From Mesorhizobium sp. (lineage in GTDB: Bacteria; Pseudomonadota; Alphaproteobacteria; Rhizobiales; Rhizobiaceae): a DNA stretch of 64,000 nt. The number at the start of each line of letters is the position of its first letter. Within the stretch, counting starts at the first letter, position 1. The notes beneath the pieces were generated by a model. That model saw only the letters and a program-made list of their open reading frames with translations, was not told the origin of the DNA and made no database searches. The DNA is taken from positions 1 through 64,000 of the forward strand of contig NZ_JANJTZ010000022.1 of assembly GCF_024710845.1 (NCBI RefSeq), read 5' to 3'. The position numbers and the translations under genes were made by a program. Shown here one piece after another: positions 31,562 to 40,756 of this stretch.

Positions 31562-33354
31562 GCCAGCAGAGCCAGTTTTTCCTCTGCCGCCTGGAAGTTG
31601 CCGATCAGGAACCGGTTGAGCTTCGGATCGACATAGGGAACCAGTTCGGCCCGGCGCATCCTGAAGCCGGGATGGCGCAGCCGGAAGGCGGTGAGCTCTG
31701 CGGCGGCTTCCGCTTCCCTGCCCGCGCGGAACAGCGATCCCACCCGAATCAGGCCGGAATACCAGTAGCCGGGGGATAGTTCGAGCGATGCGTTCGCGGC
31801 ATCCGCGGACGCATCGAAATCACCGACGAAGGCGTAAGCCGCGGCGAGCTCGCCGAGATTGTGGAAGCGGTACAGATCGAACGGGCTGAGCTTCTCTGCC
31901 TGCAGGTGCGAGGGGATCGCCTTGGCCGCCTCTCCGAGCAGATTGTGCGCGCTGCCCTTGGCGGAGTGCGCAAAGGAGAAGCTGGGATTGATGGCAAGGG
32001 CCACGTCCAGATGCTTCAGCGCCGCGGCCGGCCTTCCCCGCATGATGTCGGCGATGCCGAGATGGCAGTGCGGGCGCGCGTCGCGCGGATCGATCGCCTG
32101 CGCCTTCCTGGCATAGGCGACGACCTGCACCAGGTCGGCCTCATAGTCGTGGGGCGCGCCGAAATGCAGCCAGGACCGCCAGAAATACCACCAGGCCAGT
32201 TCGTTGAGCGCGCTCGTCGAATTGGGCGAGCGGTCCAGAGCGCGCTCGAAGAAGCCGAGTGCGATTTCGGTGTCGTCGTGACTGCGGCGCCCCATGTGCC
32301 AGCGCCCGCGGCGGATGAGCTGCCAGGTGTCCATGGTCTCGACCGGCAGGCGGAAGGAGCGCTCCTGCTCGACGCGGTCGACCTCCTTGGCGAGCGCGAC
32401 CACGATCTCCCCGCCGATTTCGTCGGGGATGGAAGGAATTCCCTCGACGTCGGCGTCGAAGCTGCCGGCCCAGACGGTGCTTGCCTCAACGGCATCCTCG
32501 AGCATGGCCTTGACCCTGATCGACCGGCCGGCGACCGAGATGGTGCCGGACACGACATAGCGGGCGCCCAGCGCCAGGCCGGCCGTGGCCGCCTGCGCGG
32601 CGTTGCGGAACTGGAAGCTCGAACTGCGCGAAATTACCGGCAGCCAGCGCACGTTCGAGAGGCCGATGATGATGTCGTCGGCAAGGCCATCGGCCATTGC
32701 TTCCGCCTCCGGCCCCGGTCCTGCGGCGCGGAACGGCAGCACCGCCACGGCCGGCGGCCCCGAAGGCGAGCCGGTGAAAGCGCGAGGCGGGACAGGAGTC
32801 TCCTCTTCCATCCGCGTCGCCCGCGCTTCGGGAGACAGGACCAGGTAGCTGCGCACTGGATAGAGAATATTCTTGAACCGCTTCTCGCCCATGTCGCTGA
32901 AGCGCGCGATCGACAGGCGCTGGATATGGTTGAACGTCGTCTGCGAGATGACGATCCCGCTTTCGGGGGCCGATTCCTGCAGGCGCGCGGCGATGTTGAC
33001 GTCGTCGCCGTAGCGGCTGGCATCGCGCACGATCACGTCGCCGGTGTTGATGCCGACCCGGAACGCCATGCGCAGACGCTCGGATGCGGCTGCGTTGAGC
33101 TCGACGATCCGTTTCTGGAACGCCAGCGCGGCCAGCAACGCCTGGGCCGGCAGGCCGAACTCCGCCATGAAGCTGTCGCCGGCCGCGCCGAAAATCTCGC
33201 CGCCATATGTCCGGCAGATTTCGCGGATGATCGCCGCGCGTTCCTCGAAGGCTGTCACCGCTGCGTCGGCGTTCCGGCCGATCGCCCGCGAGAAGCCGAC
33301 GGCATCTACGGAAATGATCGTTGCAAGCTGACGCGTGAACTGCACGTCAGCCAT
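31552..33354 (-). CDS. Class III adenylate/guanylate cyclase with TolB-like and TPR domains
   Basis: A 600-residue cytoplasmic cyclase. Residues 8-165 form the class III catalytic domain: metal aspartates D17 (ISVDAVGFSR) and D60 (FGAAGDSFMAEF), and transition-state residues N120 and R124 (DDVNIAARL). Residues about 195-330 are TolB-like (PPAVAVLPFRAAG, GARYVVSGTISVAG), and the rest is TPR repeats (LNELAWWYFWRSW, ARPHCHLGIADIMRGR). This is a common rhizobial architecture. The product is most likely cAMP; GTP use cannot be excluded by eye. The gene is convergent with, and overlaps by 10 bases, the Crp-type regulator gene. The TolB-TPR half is shared with the SARP-like regulator at 12994-14637. 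Confidence 0.9.
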   Translation of the reverse strand: MADVQFTRQLATIISVDAVGFSRAIGRNADAAVTAFEERAAIIREICRTYGGEIFGAAGDSFMAEFGLPAQALLAALAFQKRIVELNAAASERLRMAFRVGINTGDVIVRDASRYGDDVNIAARLQESAPESGIVISQTTFNHIQRLSIARFSDMGEKRFKNILYPVRSYLVLSPEARATRMEEETPVPPRAFTGSPSGPPAVAVLPFRAAGPGPEAEAMADGLADDIIIGLSNVRWLPVISRSSSFQFRNAAQAATAGLALGARYVVSGTISVAGRSIRVKAMLEDAVEASTVWAGSFDADVEGIPSIPDEIGGEIVVALAKEVDRVEQERSFRLPVETMDTWQLIRRGRWHMGRRSHDDTEIALGFFERALDRSPNSTSALNELAWWYFWRSWLHFGAPHDYEADLVQVVAYARKAQAIDPRDARPHCHLGIADIMRGRPAAALKHLDVALAINPSFSFAHSAKGSAHNLLGEAAKAIPSHLQAEKLSPFDLYRFHNLGELAAAYAFVGDFDASADAANASLELSPGYWYSGLIRVGSLFRAGREAEAAAELTAFRLRHPGFRMRRAELVPYVDPKLNRFLIGNFQAAEEKLALLAQS

Positions 33355-33574
33355 GTGGAAGCCGCTTCACCATCATGCCCCATCGGTCCGAACGCTGCCT
33401 TGCGGGTCTCCGGATCGACGTGCCGCGGGTTACTCCCGTCCTTGCTCCACCGGCCGCTGGGTCGCGCTCTGTTTCATTACGAAACATCGACTGACTGACA
33501 TGTTATGCGAGCTTTACGCCGACGGCAACCGTACGATCGTATGATGCGGCCGAAATGCCAAGGAATTCAAACAT

Positions 33575-34735
33575 CTATTCGAAAACGATCGCAGGTCCCG
33601 CCGTCGAGCTCGACGCGGACTCGGCGCGCATGCGCTCAAGCACCTTGGCCGCGACGCCAAGGTAGACCTCCGCGATCGGCCCCTTCGGCTCCGCGACCAC
33701 GATCGGCGTGCCGGCATCGGAATTCTCACGGATCGCCATCTCGATCGGCACTTCGCCAAGGAAGGTGACGCCCAGCCGCTCGGCCTCCCTGCGGGCGCCG
33801 CCGTGGCCGAATATGTCGTAGCGCTTGCCGGTGTCGGGCGCGATGAAATAGCTCATGTTCTCGACGATGCCGAGCAGCGGCACGTCGACCTTCTTGAACA
33901 TGTTCAATCCCTTGCGCGCATCGATCAGCGCCAGGTCCTGCGGCGTCGAGACGATGACCGCACCCGCAAGCGGCACCTGCTGCGCCATGGTCAGCTGCGC
34001 GTCGCCGGTGCCGGGCGGCATGTCGACGACGAGCACGTCGAGCGCGCCCCACTCGACTTCGCGCAGCATCTGGGTCAGCGCCGACATGACCATCGGGCCG
34101 CGCCAGATCATCGGCGTCTCCTCCTCGACGAGGAAGCCCATCGACATGACCTTGAGGCCGTATTTCTCCATCGGCCGCAGGATCTTGCCGTCGACGGTCG
34201 TGGGCTTGCCCTTGATGCCGAGGAGCTTCGGCATGGACGGGCCGTAGATGTCTGCGTCGAGGATGCCGACCTTCAGCCCGAGCGCGGCGAGGCCCAGGGC
34301 CAGGTTCACGGCGGTGGTCGACTTGCCGACGCCGCCCTTGCCCGAGGCAACGGCGATGATCGCCTCGATGCCCGGAACGCCGCGCTTGCCCGACTGGGTC
34401 GAGGGCGGAGCCGTCGGCGGCGCGGGCCGGGCCGGCGCCGGGCGTGGGGGAGCCGGACGAGGAGGTGCGGCCTCCATGCCGCCGCCCTTCTTCTCGGCCG
34501 TCAGCGCCACGACCGCGCCGGCCACGCCCGGCAGCGCCTTGACCGCGCGCTCGGCCGCGGAGCGCAGCGGTTCGAGTTCCTGGGCGCGGGCGGCCGGCAC
34601 CGTGATCGAGAAGAACACCTTGGCGTCGGCGATGAAGATTTCCGACACCAGCCCCAGCGAGACGATGTCGCCCTCGAAGTCCGGCCCCTTGATGGTGCGC
34701 AGCTTCTCGAGGACTGTTTCCTTGGAAATGAACAT
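33575..34735 (-). CDS. mrp: Mrp/NBP35-family P-loop ATPase, iron-sulfur cluster carrier
   Basis: A 386-residue protein of the Mrp/ApbC group, which carries and inserts [4Fe-4S] clusters. A MIP18/DUF59 domain covers residues 1-80, a Pro-rich linker about 90-112, and the deviant Walker A SGKGGVGKST 131-140; DMPPGTGDAQL is the Walker B/switch region. The family's usual CxxC in the segment after ENMSYF is not present: here it reads ENMSYFIAPDTGKRYD. Several alphaproteobacterial Mrp proteins share this from memory, so it may bind clusters differently or act in another way. It is monocistronic, with about 160 bases to the next gene upstream. Confidence 0.9.
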   Translation of the reverse strand: MFISKETVLEKLRTIKGPDFEGDIVSLGLVSEIFIADAKVFFSITVPAARAQELEPLRSAAERAVKALPGVAGAVVALTAEKKGGGMEAAPPRPAPPRPAPARPAPPTAPPSTQSGKRGVPGIEAIIAVASGKGGVGKSTTAVNLALGLAALGLKVGILDADIYGPSMPKLLGIKGKPTTVDGKILRPMEKYGLKVMSMGFLVEEETPMIWRGPMVMSALTQMLREVEWGALDVLVVDMPPGTGDAQLTMAQQVPLAGAVIVSTPQDLALIDARKGLNMFKKVDVPLLGIVENMSYFIAPDTGKRYDIFGHGGARREAERLGVTFLGEVPIEMAIRENSDAGTPIVVAEPKGPIAEVYLGVAAKVLERMRAESASSSTAGPAIVFE

Positions 34736-34898
34736 GTCGGGACTCGCAGCGTTCGAATGTGCCGTTCACATAGTGCAGATGGCTGAAGGAACCAAGCAGG
34801 CGGCGGCGGCGGGGACGGTTTACTTTGTCGCGCGCGAAGGCGTTGCCGCTGCAGGGTTTGCGCGGGCGCGGAGAAGACAGACTGTCCCCCGCGTTTCC

Positions 34899-35387
34899 CT
34901 ACGACGTGTCGCGGAGCTCGATCGGCGGGAACATCGCCTGTCCGAGCCTGCACAGGAATGCGTCGAGGCCATCGGTCGCGTTGCCGCCGTGGTTCCGGCC
35001 TGCCTCGCCCGGATGCAGCAACGCCAGGCGGCGGAGGTATGCCGCCATGCCGTTTATGACCACCGCCAGCGCGCGGAGCGAGGCGGCGATGTCGAGCGCG
35101 TCCGCGGGGTCGGTGCCGCAAGGGATATTGGGCAGAGCCGGCGACCAGAGCCGGCCGGCCGTATTCCATGTCGATCCGGCGACGTAGTCCCGTGCGATCA
35201 GGTCGGCCTGCCGGGCAGCCCACAGCACGCAGAAGCGGACCCAGGGCGTATCGCCGGCGGCCTTTTCGGCGAGAGCGGCAAGGGCAAGCAAGGTCGAGAC
35301 GATGCTGTAAAGCACCTCTTGTCGCCTCCCTGTCCTGCCCTTCCACCTCATCGCCTGCTCCATTCGACTGGCGACAGTGTCATGCAC
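34899..35387 (-). CDS. Hypothetical protein, helical
   Basis: A 162-residue protein with no recognised family. The central part is alpha-helical and Ala/Leu-rich (YSIVSTLLALAALAEKAAG, DIAASLRALAVVINGMAAYL), with Trp- and Cys-containing segments between (WVRFCVLWAARQADLIARDY). No signal peptide; the helices are amphipathic more than membrane-spanning. The start is uncertain: an internal ATG at 35351 has GGAG 6 bases upstream and could be the real one. Confidence 0.6.
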   Translation of the reverse strand: MHDTVASRMEQAMRWKGRTGRRQEVLYSIVSTLLALAALAEKAAGDTPWVRFCVLWAARQADLIARDYVAGSTWNTAGRLWSPALPNIPCGTDPADALDIAASLRALAVVINGMAAYLRRLALLHPGEAGRNHGGNATDGLDAFLCRLGQAMFPPIELRDTS

Positions 35388-35538
35388 TCTCGAAGGCGGT
35401 GGATCGAAAAAGTTGACGTGCGAGCTGAAACAATGGGTTGCGGGAGAACAGGCCGAAATCGATTCACGGAGTAGGCGCTCTGGGGCTTCGCCCGCTCGGG
35501 CGCAACGTCATGCCGGGGCCGCGCGAGGGGGCAATCGT

Positions 35539-36441
35539 CTAAGACTCCACGGAACAATCGTCAGAAGTCACCGTGAACTGACCAAACCGGTGCCTGTCCT
35601 TCGCGGAGAATATTTCGTGGATTTTGGCGCCGGCTAGGAGCAGTTCGCGCATCGAGGGATGCTTGCAGAGAAAGTCGGCAGTGTCCCGCCGAAGATAATC
35701 GTCTACTACGAGGTCTTCCATGTCGACTGTAAACGTCCTGAACAGCTCGTTGTCGAGCGCCACAACTGTCGAGAGAACCGTCACTTCATCAATCGAAACG
35801 GGAAGACTTACATTGTCTGCAATCTGCTTGAGAGTTTGTGGCAGGCCGCGCGTCTGGATCAGCCGCCGTGTCATCAATCCTGAATACTCGGGATCGGTGT
35901 TGACCAACCGCTCGGCGTCAGACTGGGCAAGACCTGCCACGACGCGGCCGGCGACAGTGGACGTGATGATAACCGCGATCGCCAGGATGACGCCAATCTC
36001 TCCACGCATGAAAGCAGGTGGGCTTAACAATGCGGGGCTGTATTCTGATCGCGGGCGCGCAAACACGAGCCAGAAGTTGGCAAGGGGAATGAACGCGACA
36101 ATGGCCATCCAGTTGCTTCCGAAGGCGTTGCGAGACCTAGCCGCTGCGACCAAAGCAAGTAGGTAACCAAAGACAATCATTATCAGGACCGTTTGCAGCA
36201 CGATCACCCACGTCGAGTTATTTCGAACCATCCAAGGATATGTCAGCCATATGATCACGACAGGCAAACGTGAAAGGCTGAGGATTATCGCAGAATAGAC
36301 AAAGTATGGCGTCCTCTCGAGTTCCCAGACTCCTTTCTTTGAAATGGCGAACAACAGCCCACCGAGAAGGACGAAACCTATGCTCATGGCCGTTTGCTGT
36401 TCTGACCTCAGCGAATAATACGCAATCGCCCAATCTTCCAT
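35539..36441 (-). CDS. Membrane protein of unknown function
   Basis: A 300-residue protein with four amino-terminal transmembrane segments (about residues 16-36, 43-66, 77-97, 106-124) and a fifth near 145-163 (IGVILAIAVIITSTVAG), then a soluble domain of about 130 residues, probably outside the membrane. I start at the ATG at 36441, which follows AGGGGG by about 7 bases. The coding sequence is clearly poorer in GC than its neighbours, suggesting acquisition. Family not recognised. Confidence 0.7.
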   Translation of the reverse strand: MEDWAIAYYSLRSEQQTAMSIGFVLLGGLLFAISKKGVWELERTPYFVYSAIILSLSRLPVVIIWLTYPWMVRNNSTWVIVLQTVLIMIVFGYLLALVAAARSRNAFGSNWMAIVAFIPLANFWLVFARPRSEYSPALLSPPAFMRGEIGVILAIAVIITSTVAGRVVAGLAQSDAERLVNTDPEYSGLMTRRLIQTRGLPQTLKQIADNVSLPVSIDEVTVLSTVVALDNELFRTFTVDMEDLVVDDYLRRDTADFLCKHPSMRELLLAGAKIHEIFSAKDRHRFGQFTVTSDDCSVES

Positions 36442-36599
36442 GGAAGCCCCCTGCAACCGGCGGCTGAACGTAGCTGACGAAAATGGCGATAGCTACCTCT
36501 CCAGATACGACGAATGCCGGCGGGTCCCACTCGTCCGGGGCACTATCGTGCGGCGGCGGAGAGTGGCTAGAAATTCTGCCGAGCGAAAATTGAGCGCTT

Positions 36600-36744
36600 C
36601 GTCATCCCGGCGGCGGGAGGCCAGCCGGGAACCATTGATCGCTGATGAATGGAATGCCGTCGGGCTTGCTTCGGAGGCAGGCGTCTCTGCGTGAAACCGG
36701 AGAGAAGAATGGATACCGGATGGCCTTCAGCCTCCGGCATGACG
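36600..36744. repeat. REP-like element with imperfect terminal inverted repeats in a 480-base intergenic gap
   Basis: The gap 36442-36922 has no gene. Within it, GTCATCCCGG (36601-36610) and CCGGCATGAC near the right end pair with one mismatch, bounding about 145 bases with further GC-rich self-complementary blocks (CCGGCGGCGGG, GGATACCGGATGGCC). This is the layout of rhizobial intergenic palindromic elements. Whether other copies exist cannot be told from this window. Confidence 0.45.
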
Positions 36745-36922
36745 ACGTGGGGTGTGCGAGACGGGCGGCTGGCCTCCGGCTGCCGGGAATACGGAGGAGG
36801 CGTGGCGGGCAGTGGGAAAGTGGACGACGGGACCGAACACCTCAACGCCGCTTGACCGCAAAGACGGCAGATCGGTTCTTCGATTTTCCGAAGCGACCCG
36901 TTGGCGCCCGCGACGGCAGCTC

Positions 36923-37240
36923 TCACTTCTTCCGGACCAGACCCCTCACCTTGCGCCCTTTCGGTCCGTAGTCGGCCAAGACCTCGCGGCAGAAGACTTC
37001 CCTCTGCCCGGGCTCGATATAGATGCTCGGGAGCATCCGGCTCTTGGTCTCGCCGCTGCCCTTGATGCTGTTGCTGCTCAGCGCGAGCGTCGAGGTCAGG
37101 ACCTCTTCATAACGCTTTTCGTTCAGCGCCAGGTCCGGACACTCTCGGACATAGGCAGGGACCAACTCCACGTCATTGAACGCGTTCGCCGGACCTACGG
37201 TCGCGACGCCGAGAAGCAGGGAAACCGCCAAGCTGCGCAT
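36923..37240 (-). CDS. Small exported protein of unknown function
   Basis: A 105-residue protein with a signal peptide (MRSLAVSLLLGVATVGPANA, cleavage near 20). The mature part has two cysteines (VRECPDLAL and EVFCREVLADYG) that may form a disulfide, and a basic carboxy end (GPKGRKVRGLVRKK). No family recognised. It lies upstream of the cytosine-deaminase-like gene but stops well before the end of the gap and is probably separate. Confidence 0.65.
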   Translation of the reverse strand: MRSLAVSLLLGVATVGPANAFNDVELVPAYVRECPDLALNEKRYEEVLTSTLALSSNSIKGSGETKSRMLPSIYIEPGQREVFCREVLADYGPKGRKVRGLVRKK

Positions 37241-37291
37241 GTTGCCAGCTTATCTCTTGTCTCGCCGCGCGGCAATTCGAGTTACGCAGCG

Positions 37292-38584
37292 TCAGTCCAC
37301 CCGAGGCGGCGTCCGGTGCCGTCTGTTCACGCTGCCCGGCCGTCCCGGCAGTGACAGCGTCGTATCGCGCCTCGGCCGCTCCGCGACGACCTTGCCGCGC
37401 GCGACGACGCAGAGGCGTTCGGCGCGCAGGCGCACCGCTTCGGTCTTGTTGCCGGCGTCGAGCACGACAAGCGAGGCGCGTTTGCCCACGGCGAGGCCGT
37501 AGTGGTCGAGGTGCATGATGGCGGCGCTCCCGGTCGTCACCATGTCGAAGCATTTCGCCATTTCGGCCGGATGCGACATCTGCGCGACGTGGAGGCCCAT
37601 GAAGGCGACGTCGAGCATGTCGGCGGTGCCCAACGAATACCACGGGTCGAGGCAGCAATCCTGGCCGAAGCCGACGCGGATGCCGAGCGCCAGCATCTCC
37701 TTCACCCGCGTCATGCCGCGGCGCTTGGGGAACGTGTCGTGGCGGCCCTGCAGCATGATGTTGATCAGCGGATTGGGGATGGCCGAGACCTGCGCTTCGG
37801 CCATCAGCGGCAGCAGTTTCGAGACGTAGTAATTGTCCATCGAATGCATCGAGGTGAGGTGCGAGCCGTTGACGCGGCCATGCAGCCCAAGGCGCTGGGT
37901 CTCGTAGGCGAGCTGCTCGATATGGCGCGACAGCGGGTCGTCGGTCTCGTCGCAATGCATGTCGACGAGAAGGCCGCGCTCGGCCGCCATCTCGCAGAGG
38001 TCCGTCACCGAGCGGGTGCCGTCGGTCATGGTGCGCTCGAAATGCGGGATTCCGCCGACGACGTCGACGCCCATGTCGAGCGCGCGGATGGTGTTGGCCC
38101 GGGCCGTCGGGTCGCGGTAGAGCCCGTCCTGCGGGAAGGCGACGAGCTGCAGGTCGATGTAGGGCGCGATCTCCTTCTTGACCTCCAGGAGCGCTTCGAC
38201 GGCGAGCAGGCGGTCGTCGCAGGTGTCGACATGGCTGCGGATGGCGAGCAGGCCCATCGACACCGCCCAGTCGCAATAGGCAAGCGCGCGTTCCTTCACC
38301 GCCTCGTGGGTGAGCAGCGGCTTCAGCTCGCCCCACAGCGCGATGCCTTCGAGCAACGTGCCCGACGCATTGATGCGCGGGATGCCGTAGGAGAGCGTTG
38401 CGTCCATGTGGAAGTGCGGGTCGACGAAGGGCGGCGCGACGAGGCAGTCGGTAGCGTCGACGGTGCGGCCGGCCTCCTTGGGGAGGTTCGGCGCGATGGC
38501 GGCGATGGTCTCGCCATTGATGCCGATGTCGGCGCGGGTGCCGTCGGGCAGGATGCCGCCGCGGATGAGGAGGTCGAAGGTCAT
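37292..38584 (-). CDS. Cytosine-deaminase-like amidohydrolase (CodA type)
   Basis: A 430-residue metal-dependent amidohydrolase. Metal ligands are visible: HFH at 57-59 (VDPHFHMDAT), MHCDET near 208, NGSHLTSMHS, and FGQDCCLDPWYSLGTADML near 310, which closely matches the FGHDxxxDPWYPLG signature of CodA. It hydrolyses the exocyclic amine of cytosine or a related ring. The start at 38584 overlaps the permease stop by 4 bases (ATGA); the frame is open far upstream, but only because it shadows the permease. It is the last gene of a BMP-type nucleoside transport operon, so imported pyrimidines or related bases are the likely substrates. The Gln in FGQD differs from the usual His, which may shift specificity. 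Confidence 0.85.
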   Translation of the reverse strand: MTFDLLIRGGILPDGTRADIGINGETIAAIAPNLPKEAGRTVDATDCLVAPPFVDPHFHMDATLSYGIPRINASGTLLEGIALWGELKPLLTHEAVKERALAYCDWAVSMGLLAIRSHVDTCDDRLLAVEALLEVKKEIAPYIDLQLVAFPQDGLYRDPTARANTIRALDMGVDVVGGIPHFERTMTDGTRSVTDLCEMAAERGLLVDMHCDETDDPLSRHIEQLAYETQRLGLHGRVNGSHLTSMHSMDNYYVSKLLPLMAEAQVSAIPNPLINIMLQGRHDTFPKRRGMTRVKEMLALGIRVGFGQDCCLDPWYSLGTADMLDVAFMGLHVAQMSHPAEMAKCFDMVTTGSAAIMHLDHYGLAVGKRASLVVLDAGNKTEAVRLRAERLCVVARGKVVAERPRRDTTLSLPGRPGSVNRRHRTPPRVD

Positions 38585-39525
38585 CTTTCGCCTTTCTGAT
38601 ACGGCACCATCAGCGCCTTGGGATAGGTCGCGCGGCGGGCGACCAGCACAAGGGCCAGGATGGAGAGAAGGTATGGCAGCATGAGGAAGAGCTGGTAGGG
38701 CACCACGCCGCCGGTGACCTGCTGCAGCCGCACCTGGTAAGCGTCGAAGGCGGCGAAAAGGATGGCGCCGAGGAGCGCCTTGCCGGGGCGCCAGGAGCCG
38801 AAGACGACGAGCGCGATGCAGATCCAGCCGCGGCCGTTGACCATTTCGAAGAAGAAGGAGTTGAAGGCCGACATGGTGAGGAACGCGCCGCCCACCGCCA
38901 TCAGTGCGCTGCCCACCATCACCGCGCCCATGCGGATGGCGGTCACGGAGATGCCCTGCGCCTCCACCGCCGACGGATTCTCGCCCGCCGCGCGGACGGC
39001 CAGACCCAGCGGCGTGCGGTAGAGAACCCAGGCAACGATGGCGACCGTGATGAAGGCCAGATAGGTGAGCGGCGTCTGCGCGAAGAGCGCCGGGCCGACG
39101 AGCGGGATGTCGGACAGAAACGGGATCGGCAGCGGCTGGAAAGCCTCGATCTTCGGCGGCGAGGTGACTTCGGGCAGCGCCAGGCGGTAGGTGAAATAGG
39201 TGAGCGAGGTGGCGAGCAGCGTGACGCCGATGCCGACGACGTGCTGGGAGAGGCCGAGCGGGACGGTGAGGGTCGAATGCAGCAGGCCGAAGGCTGCGCC
39301 GGTGGCGGCTGCGACGAGAACGCCGGCCCAGAGATCGCCGCCGGAATAGACGGTGAACCAGCCGGCGAAGGCGCCGGCCACCATGATGCCTTCGATGCCG
39401 AGGTTGAGCACGCCTGCCCGCTCGCAGATCAGCTCGCCCATGGTGGCGAAGATCAGCGGCGAGGCGATGCGGATCGCTGCGACCCAGAAGGTGGTCTGGA
39501 AGAGGATGTCGAAGGCTTCGCTCAT
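38581..39525 (-). CDS. Nucleoside-type ABC transporter permease (second subunit)
   Basis: A 314-residue inner-membrane permease of the BPD_transp_2 family with 8-10 hydrophobic segments. Typical landmarks are GVLNLGIEGIMVAGAFAG near the start and GRGWICIALVVFGSWRPGKA late, as in YufQ/NupQ-like proteins of BMP-linked systems. The start is the ATG at 39525 (MSEAFDIL), not the longer frame. Its stop overlaps the deaminase start. The partner permease lies 181 bases upstream, the gap being filled by a palindromic repeat. Confidence 0.88.
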   Translation of the reverse strand: MSEAFDILFQTTFWVAAIRIASPLIFATMGELICERAGVLNLGIEGIMVAGAFAGWFTVYSGGDLWAGVLVAAATGAAFGLLHSTLTVPLGLSQHVVGIGVTLLATSLTYFTYRLALPEVTSPPKIEAFQPLPIPFLSDIPLVGPALFAQTPLTYLAFITVAIVAWVLYRTPLGLAVRAAGENPSAVEAQGISVTAIRMGAVMVGSALMAVGGAFLTMSAFNSFFFEMVNGRGWICIALVVFGSWRPGKALLGAILFAAFDAYQVRLQQVTGGVVPYQLFLMLPYLLSILALVLVARRATYPKALMVPYQKGER

Positions 39526-39560
39526 GGGGTGGCCTCGGCGGCGGGCATGGTCGCCAAGCT

Positions 39561-39686
39561 GGAACACCCCTCATCCGTCGCCTTCGGCGACACCTTCTCC
39601 CACAAGGGGAGAAGGACGGGCGCTTGTCCTTCTCCCCTTGTGGGAGAAGGTGGCCGAGCGAAGCTCGGTCGGATGAGGGGTGTTCC
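39561..39686. repeat. Large palindromic intergenic repeat, copy 1
   Basis: The outer arms GGAACACCCCTCATCCG (39561-39577) and its exact complement (39670-39686) enclose a second perfect pair built on CACCTTCTCCCACAAGGGG (39591-39609 onward) and its complement to 39652. It sits between two permease genes of one operon and would form a long RNA hairpin there. Copy 2, at 42278-42422, shares the inner arms. Confidence 0.85.
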
Positions 39687-39706
39687 AGAAAGCACCGCCA
39701 TCCCGC

Positions 39707-40756
39707 TCACCTCCACCTCACCTGATACCTGGTCAGCATGATCGCCGTGACCATGGTCAGCAATGCCGTCGCGACCATGACGTTGGCGATGTAGGAGGGC
39801 ACGCCCGCCGTGCGGCTCATGGCGTCGGCGCCGACGAAGATGCCGGCGACGAAGATCGCCGCGACGATGACGCCGAGCGGGTTGAGCATGGCGAGCATGG
39901 CGACGACGATCCCGGAATAGCCGAAGCCGGGCGACAGATCGAGCGTGAGGTTGCCCTTGAGGCCGGCGACCTCGGAGAAGCCGCCGAGCGCGGCGAGCCC
40001 GCCGGAGATCAGCGCGGTCTTGAGGAGGATCCGGTTGACCGGCATGCCGGAAAAGCGCGCGGCCTCCGGGTTATGGCCGACGGCCCGCATCTCGTAGCCG
40101 AGCGTCGTCTTCTTCATGACGATCCAGACGGCAATCGCCGAGAGGAGCGCCAGCACGAAGCCGCAGTGAAGCCGCCGGCCGGTGACGATGCGCGGCAGGC
40201 GGGCCTCGGCGATGAGCTTCTGCGACTGCGGCCAGCCGAGACCGGTCGGGTCCTTCAGCACGCCTTCGAGCAGCATCGAGACGAAGAGGATCATGACGAA
40301 GTTGAGGAGCAGCGTCGTCACCACCTCGTCTACGCCGAAGCGCACCTTCAGGACCGCCGGCCCGAGCAGCAGCATGGCACCGGCAAGGGCAGCGAAGATG
40401 GCCATCAGCGGCAGGAGAATGATCGCCGGCAGCGGCAGGGCGCCGGTGCCGAGAACCACGGTGAGGATCGCCCCGGCATAGAGCTGCGCCTCGGCGCCGA
40501 TGTTCCACAGCTTGGCGCGGAAGGCGACCGCGACGGCGAGTCCGGTGAAGACCAGCGGGGTCGCCCGCGTCAGCGTCTCCATCAGCGCGAACTGCGACCC
40601 GGCCGCGCCCTTGAGCACGAGGCCGAACACCGAGAACGGGTTGGCGCCTGCGATGAGCACGAGGAGCGAGGCGATCACGACCGTCGCGGCGACAGCGGCC
40701 ACCGGGTAGAGCAGCGTAACGGCGAGCGTAGGCGCAGGTTTGGGCTCAAGGCGCAT
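39707..40756 (-). CDS. Nucleoside-type ABC transporter permease (first subunit)
   Basis: A 349-residue permease of the BPD_transp_2 family with about ten hydrophobic segments. It carries FRAKLWNIGAEAQLYAGAI, the family's conserved loop, and GFGYSGIVVAMLAMLNPLGV near the carboxy end, as in YufP-like subunits. The start at 40756 (MRLEPKP) overlaps the ATPase stop by 11 bases. Together with the following permease it forms the membrane channel of the transporter. Confidence 0.88.
   Translation of the reverse strand: MRLEPKPAPTLAVTLLYPVAAVAATVVIASLLVLIAGANPFSVFGLVLKGAAGSQFALMETLTRATPLVFTGLAVAVAFRAKLWNIGAEAQLYAGAILTVVLGTGALPLPAIILLPLMAIFAALAGAMLLLGPAVLKVRFGVDEVVTTLLLNFVMILFVSMLLEGVLKDPTGLGWPQSQKLIAEARLPRIVTGRRLHCGFVLALLSAIAVWIVMKKTTLGYEMRAVGHNPEAARFSGMPVNRILLKTALISGGLAALGGFSEVAGLKGNLTLDLSPGFGYSGIVVAMLAMLNPLGVIVAAIFVAGIFVGADAMSRTAGVPSYIANVMVATALLTMVTAIMLTRYQVRWR

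Noticed and set aside
38585-39574. A long leftward open frame continuing upstream of the cytosine-deaminase-like gene
   Set aside because: It is Arg/Pro/His-rich and lies wholly over the permease gene in another frame; the ATGA overlap gives the true start.
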